NCBI GenBank assembly: GCA_045661365.1
Contig: JAZRFL010000221.1
Coordinates: 1-10,808, forward strand
Direction of reading: 5' to 3'
From: UMGS1484 sp045661365
GTDB taxonomy: Bacteria; Bacillota; Clostridia; Oscillospirales; Acutalibacteraceae
DNA length: 10,808 bases
The position numbers and the translations under genes were made by a program. A model generated the notes under the pieces. It had not been told where the DNA came from, did no database searches, and worked only from the letters and a program-made list of their open reading frames with translations. Positions 7,192 through 10,808 of the stretch are shown piece after piece (within the stretch, counting starts at the first letter, position 1; every line of letters starts with the position of its first letter).

Positions 7192-7932
7192 ATGTCAGTC
7201 ACAACGCAGTTTGAGTTAGAATATACCTACTTAGAAGACAATGTTTTGCCGTGTGCCGCTGTAATTGTTGCTGCAGGCAACGGTACTCGCATGGGATGTA
7301 ACAAGCAAATGATTCCGCTGTTGGGCGTTCCTGTATTGGCTCGAACCATGATTGCTTTTGAAAAATGTGCCCGTATCCGAGATATTGTTGTAGTTTCCAA
7401 ACAAGATGAGATTGCTGATGTGCAAAAACTGGCAGAAACATATCAAATTACCAAGCTGATTGCAGTTGTAGCGGGGGGAGAAGAGCGACAGGACTCTGTG
7501 GAAAACGGGCTGGCAGCTTTATCTTCCGATACGGTTTATGTAGCGATTCACGATGGCGCACGACCGCTGATTACGCCGCAATTGATCGAAGCGGTGGTGC
7601 AAGATGCTTGTGAACGAGGCGCCGCTACATTGGCGGTACCGGTAAAAAATACCATAAAACAAGTGGTGGAAGGGAAAATTGAAAAAACGTTTCCAAGAGA
7701 TCTGCTTTACGCAATACAAACACCACAGGTGTTTGATTTGTCTATTTATCGCAAGGCTCTTGCGTTAGCCAAACAACGAGGATTGACGGTTACTGACGAT
7801 TGTGCAATATGTGAGGATGCCGGCTATTCGGTTTACATAACGCCGAGCAACTATTTGAATTTCAAAATTACAACGCCTGAAGATCTGATTTTTGCCGAGG
7901 CATTGTTACAACGGGAGGAACAAGATGTTTAG
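7192..7932 (+). CDS. ispD: 2-C-methyl-D-erythritol 4-phosphate cytidylyltransferase (IspD)
   Basis: A cytosolic enzyme of the MEP isoprenoid pathway that joins CTP and methylerythritol phosphate to give CDP-methylerythritol and pyrophosphate. The 246-residue protein has a roughly 15-residue N-terminal extension before the nucleotide-binding loop AAGNGTRMGCNKQ (27-39), with Arg33 and Lys38 in the catalytic positions. Further family motifs are IHDGARP (119-125) with Asp121, PVKNT (150-154), FPRDLLYAIQTPQ (167-179), TDD (201-203) and FKITTPEDL (224-232) with Lys225. All expected substrate and CTP contacts appear present. AAGGAG at 7180-7185 lies 6 bases before the ATG. The stop overlaps ispF by 8 bases, so the two enzymes are probably made in similar amounts; in some bacteria they are a single fused protein, but here they are separate. 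Confidence 0.96.
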   Translation: MSVTTQFELEYTYLEDNVLPCAAVIVAAGNGTRMGCNKQMIPLLGVPVLARTMIAFEKCARIRDIVVVSKQDEIADVQKLAETYQITKLIAVVAGGEERQDSVENGLAALSSDTVYVAIHDGARPLITPQLIEAVVQDACERGAATLAVPVKNTIKQVVEGKIEKTFPRDLLYAIQTPQVFDLSIYRKALALAKQRGLTVTDDCAICEDAGYSVYITPSNYLNFKITTPEDLIFAEALLQREEQDV

Positions 7933-8401
7933 AGTTGGGCATGGATATGACGTGCATCGTTTGGTAGAGGAGCGAAAATTAATTTTAGGCGGCGTTACGA
8001 TCCCTCATACCCATGGGTTATTGGGACATTCCGATGCCGACGTTTTGCTTCACGCAATTGCTGACAGCTTATTGGGTGCCATTGCTATGGGGGATATCGG
8101 TAAGCATTTCCCCGACAATGATCCTGCTTATTGCGGCATTGACAGTCGCAAATTGTTGCGTCACGTTGTGGCTTTGGTACAGCAAAAAGGATATATAATT
8201 GGGAATATTGATGCCACCGTGATTGCACAAGCACCGAAGCTTGCTGCGTATCTTCCTCAAATGGCGATGCATATTGCCGATGACTGTCAAATTGCGTTGG
8301 ATTGTGTAAACGTGAAGGCTACCACCGAAGAAAAATTGGGTTTTACCGGACGTTGTGAAGGAATTTCTGCGCACGCAGTTTGTTTAATTATAAAAAAATA
8401 A
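7925..8401 (+). CDS. ispF: 2-C-methyl-D-erythritol 2,4-cyclodiphosphate synthase (IspF)
   Basis: Converts CDP-methylerythritol 2-phosphate to methylerythritol cyclodiphosphate with release of CMP; the family works as a homotrimer with a divalent metal. The frame is open further upstream to 7892, but the ATG at 7925 is chosen because GGGAGG (7913-7918) lies 6 bases before it and the protein then begins MFRVGHGYDVH, the normal family N-terminus. The 158-residue length is typical. Metal ligands Asp9, His11 and His43 are present (GHGYDVH, LLHA), with GHSDAD at 34-39, DIGKHFPDNDP at 57-67, and the nucleotide-site segment ATTEEKLGFTGRCEGI at 132-147. It overlaps ispD by 8 bases. The next gene begins 55 bases downstream. 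Confidence 0.97.
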   Translation: MFRVGHGYDVHRLVEERKLILGGVTIPHTHGLLGHSDADVLLHAIADSLLGAIAMGDIGKHFPDNDPAYCGIDSRKLLRHVVALVQQKGYIIGNIDATVIAQAPKLAAYLPQMAMHIADDCQIALDCVNVKATTEEKLGFTGRCEGISAHAVCLIIKK

Positions 8402-8421
8402 CCTGTCCCATTTTTCCCTTT

Positions 8422-8444
8422 GTATCATACATTGGTATTGATAC
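8422..8444 (+). repeat. Imperfect hairpin just upstream of the DUF3343 ribosome binding site
   Basis: GTATCATAC (8422-8430) pairs with GTATTGATAC (8435-8444) around the loop ATTG, giving nine base pairs with one bulged T. It ends one base before the ribosome binding site AGGTGA (8446-8451). There is no GC-rich stem or T-run, so it is not a standard terminator. It could be a translational control hairpin or a DNA dyad bound by a protein; neither is shown. Confidence 0.5.
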
Positions 8445-8456
8445 GAGGTGAGAAAA

Positions 8457-8681
8457 ATGAAACAAGATCGAATAGTAGTCAGTTCTGTAACCTATGCCAT
8501 CAAAGGTCGTGATCTGCTCCGCTCCAAAGGGTTTAAAGCCTATATCGAGCGTAGTCATGGTCGCTTGGAAACCGATGGCTGCGGTTACAGTATTTATGTG
8601 GATCACGATACCGACCGTGCCGAACAAATATTGCGAGATCATCACATTCGGGTGGTTCGCCGCATTGGAGGCGGTGCGTAG
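8457..8681 (+). CDS. DUF3343 family protein, putative Se/S carrier-like
   Basis: A 74-residue protein of the small DUF3343 family, annotated in databases as putative Se/S carrier-like. The ATG at 8457 is chosen over a GTG at 8448 because the GTG lies inside the ribosome binding sequence GAGGTGAG, which has proper spacing only to 8457. The predicted shape is a small alpha/beta domain: a beta strand (4-12), a helix with KGRDLLRSKGF (16-26), a conserved-looking DGCGYSIYV (40-48) containing the only cysteine, Cys42, then a helix DRAEQILRDHHI (53-64) and a Gly-rich end. A lone Cys in a GCG turn suits persulfide or perselenide carriage, but this is inference. The TAG stop shares one base with the GTG start of the cysteine desulfurase-like gene, a tight link that supports joint action. 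Confidence 0.8.
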   Translation: MKQDRIVVSSVTYAIKGRDLLRSKGFKAYIERSHGRLETDGCGYSIYVDHDTDRAEQILRDHHIRVVRRIGGGA

Positions 8682-9820
8682 TGGTTTATTTTGATAATGC
8701 CGCTACCACGTCTCCCAAACCGGAGGCGGTACGAGATGCGGTAGCCTATGCGCTAAAGAATCTTTCTGCCAATCCCGGAAGAAGCGGGCATGACCTGTCT
8801 CTTGCCGCTTCTCAAATGGTGTATGAATGCCGAGTGGCTTTGAGCGAAATGTTTGGCTTTCCTAACCCGGAACGAGTCATTTTTACGCTGAATTGTACCC
8901 ATGCTATTAACATGGTTATAAAAGGTTTGAATTTAAATAACTGTAAAATTGTAACGTCTTCTTTGGAACACAATGCGGTAATGCGTCCTCTGGAAAAACT
9001 AAAAAAGCAAGGGTGTACCATTGCAGTAGCAGAAGTGTTTATGGATGATCCGGAAGCAACGGTACGCTCGTTTAACGGTTTAATTGACGATCACACCAAA
9101 CTTGTGATTTGTACCCATGTTTCCAATGTTTGCGGAGCCATTCTTCCTATTGGACAAATTGGCCAATTGTGTAGAGATCGTGGCGTTTTATTTGCGGTAG
9201 ACGGCGCGCAATCGGCAGGTGTATTACCCATTGACATGGAAAAAATGCACATCGATTTTTTGTGCGTTCCCGGTCACAAAGGTCTATACGGTCCTATGGG
9301 AACAGGGGTTTTGTTTTGCGGTAAAGATATAGCGATTACTTTAACAGAAGGCGGTACAGGTACTCATTCGGTAAGTTTGATTCAACCGGATGAATATCCC
9401 GAGCGCATGGAAAGCGGTACGGTTAATTTGCCCGGGATTGCCGGTCTAAAAGCAGGAATTGGTTTTGTCAATCAAAAAACCATACCGCGCATTCACGGAT
9501 ATGAGATGGGCTTGATTCAAGCCGCTTACCGAGGACTGAAGAATATTCGAGGTGTTACGCTATACACACCCTATCCTCAGCCGGATCTGTTTGCACCCGT
9601 TTTATGCTTTAACATTGGCACGTATCATAGTGCTGAGGCGGCAGAACAGTTGAATCAAGCAGGATTTGCGTTGCGGGCAGGATTGCATTGTGCTCCTGCG
9701 GCACACCGAAGGTTAGGTACGATTTCATATGGGGCTATTCGTATATCGCCTTCGATATTTAATCGTAATTTTGAAGTACAAGCTCTATTGAATCGTATAT
9801 CTCGACTGGCACAAAAATAG
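8681..9820 (+). CDS. Class V aminotransferase, cysteine desulfurase family
   Basis: A 379-residue PLP enzyme of the cysteine desulfurase-like class V aminotransferases. It begins VYFDNAATTSPKP, standard for this group. The PLP-binding elements are DGAQSAG with Asp174 and Gln177, and PGHKGLYGP with Schiff-base Lys200. The C-terminal segment RAGLHCAPAAHRRLGT contains Cys337, in the place of the persulfide-bearing cysteine of SufS/CsdB enzymes; the HCAPxAH form is that of the branch modelled by TIGR01977 (EF2568-like). If active it would release sulfur from cysteine, or selenium from selenocysteine, to an acceptor. The GTG start at 8681 has GGAGG (8667-8671) 9 bases before it and overlaps the DUF3343 stop by one base, making that small protein the obvious candidate partner. 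There is no scaffold gene such as sufU or iscU here. Substrate choice is unknown. Confidence 0.9.
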   Translation: MVYFDNAATTSPKPEAVRDAVAYALKNLSANPGRSGHDLSLAASQMVYECRVALSEMFGFPNPERVIFTLNCTHAINMVIKGLNLNNCKIVTSSLEHNAVMRPLEKLKKQGCTIAVAEVFMDDPEATVRSFNGLIDDHTKLVICTHVSNVCGAILPIGQIGQLCRDRGVLFAVDGAQSAGVLPIDMEKMHIDFLCVPGHKGLYGPMGTGVLFCGKDIAITLTEGGTGTHSVSLIQPDEYPERMESGTVNLPGIAGLKAGIGFVNQKTIPRIHGYEMGLIQAAYRGLKNIRGVTLYTPYPQPDLFAPVLCFNIGTYHSAEAAEQLNQAGFALRAGLHCAPAAHRRLGTISYGAIRISPSIFNRNFEVQALLNRISRLAQK

Positions 9821-9860
9821 TATTAGAATCTTATTAATAGACAAGAAAGAGGCGTTTTGC

Positions 9861-10808
9861 TTGGAATTACAAGAACAATTGCTGGCATTGCGAAAAGAAT
9901 TAATACAACAAGATTTTGCGAAAATGAATCCAGAACAGTGTTGTGCTGTTTTTGCTACCGAAGGTCCTGTACTAATATTGGCGGGTGCAGGGAGTGGAAA
10001 GACGACGGTTTTGATTAACCGTATTGGTAATTTATTGAAATATGGCAGTGCTTATCATAGTAAGCGCTTGCCTGAATGTATCTCTGTGGACGATGTAGCT
10101 CTTTTGCAGAAGGCTATTAACGGTGGTATCGGTGATGAATTTCGGCTTTTGGAATTGACTACGGTCAACCCGCCTAAGCCCTATGAGATTTTGGCGATTA
10201 CTTTTACCAATAAAGCAGCAGGGGAGTTAAAAGAGCGGCTTCGTTCATTGATGAATGAAGATGCCGATTCGGTATGGGCATTTACTTTTCATTCGGCTTG
10301 CTTACGCATGCTGCGTAAATTTGCCGATCGAATTGGATATTCCTCCCATTTTACTATTTATGATACCGATGATTCAAAACGCATTATCCGAGATTGTCAA
10401 AAGGAATTAAATATAGACGACAAAATTTTGCCGCATCGTATGATTTTGTCAGAAATCAGTCGTGCTAAGGATCGTTTGATTTCTTTTCAAGAATATGCTG
10501 ACCAGGCAGGGGACGATTTTCGGCTTAAAAAGATTTCCTTAGTTTATCGAATGTATCAACAAAAACTTAAGGCTGCCGATGCCATGGATTTTGATGATAT
10601 CATTACACAAACAGTTTATATGTTTCAAAACCATCCGGATATTTTGTCTTATTGGCAAAATCGTTTTCGGTATATTATGGTTGATGAATACCAAGATACA
10701 AACTATGCCCAATATATGTTGGTAAAGCTTTTGGCACAAAAGCATGGCAATATTTGTGTTGTGGGCGATGATAACCAAAGCATTTATACGTTTCGTGGTG
10801 CTACCATT
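9861..10808 (+). CDS. UvrD/PcrA-type ATP-dependent DNA helicase (partial, C-terminus outside window)
   Basis: The frame is open from a TTG at 9861 to the window edge, 316 codons. The TTG start is favoured by AAAGAGG (9846-9852), 8 bases upstream; the first in-frame ATG (9924, residue 22) has no ribosome binding site. Superfamily 1A motifs appear in order: MNPEQCCAV (22-30, Q-motif region), Walker A AGAGSGKT (41-48), motif Ia ITFTNKAA (113-120), Ib-region TFHS (142-145), motif II VDEYQDT (274-280) and motif III VGDDNQSIYTFRG (301-313). Between motif I and Ia there is a stretch of roughly 43 residues (about 63-105) that B. subtilis PcrA and E. coli UvrD lack. The missing half would carry motifs IV-VI. 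The enzyme unwinds DNA 3' to 5' in excision repair and fork rescue in known relatives. It starts 40 bases after the aminotransferase gene. Confidence 0.93.
   Translation, partial: MELQEQLLALRKELIQQDFAKMNPEQCCAVFATEGPVLILAGAGSGKTTVLINRIGNLLKYGSAYHSKRLPECISVDDVALLQKAINGGIGDEFRLLELTTVNPPKPYEILAITFTNKAAGELKERLRSLMNEDADSVWAFTFHSACLRMLRKFADRIGYSSHFTIYDTDDSKRIIRDCQKELNIDDKILPHRMILSEISRAKDRLISFQEYADQAGDDFRLKKISLVYRMYQQKLKAADAMDFDDIITQTVYMFQNHPDILSYWQNRFRYIMVDEYQDTNYAQYMLVKLLAQKHGNICVVGDDNQSIYTFRGATI

Noticed and set aside
7892..7924. Upstream start for IspF at 7892
   Set aside because: The family N-terminus and GGGAGG support ATG 7925; the extension would be 11 residues inside ispD.
9818..9842. Possible terminator after the aminotransferase gene
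   Set aside because: Only a weak five-pair TATTA/TAATA match with a long loop, no GC stem and no T-run.
1..10808. Mobile element, CRISPR, tRNA, rRNA or defence-system content
   Set aside because: No direct repeat arrays, transposase or integrase motifs, cloverleaf-like sequences or toxin-antitoxin pairs were seen; gene content is core metabolism, division and repair.

Overview
The window looks like a chromosomal housekeeping region of a Gram-positive, low-to-moderate GC anaerobe of the class Clostridia, probably an Oscillospirales-type gut bacterium. This is inferred from protein families and gene order, since there is no rRNA to read. The pointers are a TepA-like ClpP-fold protease beside FtsK/SpoIIIE, an inactive M16 peptidase homologue of the YfmF (B. 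subtilis YmfF) type, a DUF3343 plus class V desulfurase pair, a UvrD/PcrA helicase with an insert between motifs I and Ia, strong GGAGG-type ribosome binding sites, and frequent GTG or TTG starts.

Layout. The left 937 bases are the N-terminal three quarters of a minus-strand yfmF gene that runs off the window. A divergent intergenic region of about 300 bases follows, holding two back-to-back promoters, each with a four-of-six -35 box, a 17-base spacer and an extended TGA-TATAAT -10. From 1236 to the right edge all genes are on the plus strand: tepA-like protease, uppP, ftsK/spoIIIE, ygiQ-family radical SAM protein, ispD, ispF, a DUF3343 small protein, a class V aminotransferase/cysteine desulfurase, and the N-terminal half of a UvrD/PcrA helicase. 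Gaps are at most 55 bases, four junctions overlap (three by exactly 8 bases, one by 1 base), and I see no intrinsic terminator, so the plus-strand genes probably form one long operon or a few nested ones.

How the genes fit together. IspD and IspF are two steps of the MEP isoprenoid pathway, whose C5 units feed undecaprenyl phosphate; UppP regenerates that lipid carrier for cell-wall synthesis. FtsK/SpoIIIE pumps DNA through the division septum. UvrD acts in DNA repair. The desulfurase and DUF3343 protein suggest a sulfur or selenium transfer pair. YfmF is linked by RefSeq naming to EF-P 5-aminopentanol modification; its association with tepA and spoIIIE is also found in B. subtilis, although the arrangement differs.

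I found no mobile element, CRISPR array, tRNA, rRNA or defence system, and no convincing evidence of a wholly new system. The points most worth a second look are the DUF3343/desulfurase pair with a hairpin abutting its ribosome binding site, the extra cysteine cluster in the YgiQ protein, the UvrD insert, and the paired promoters between yfmF and tepA.
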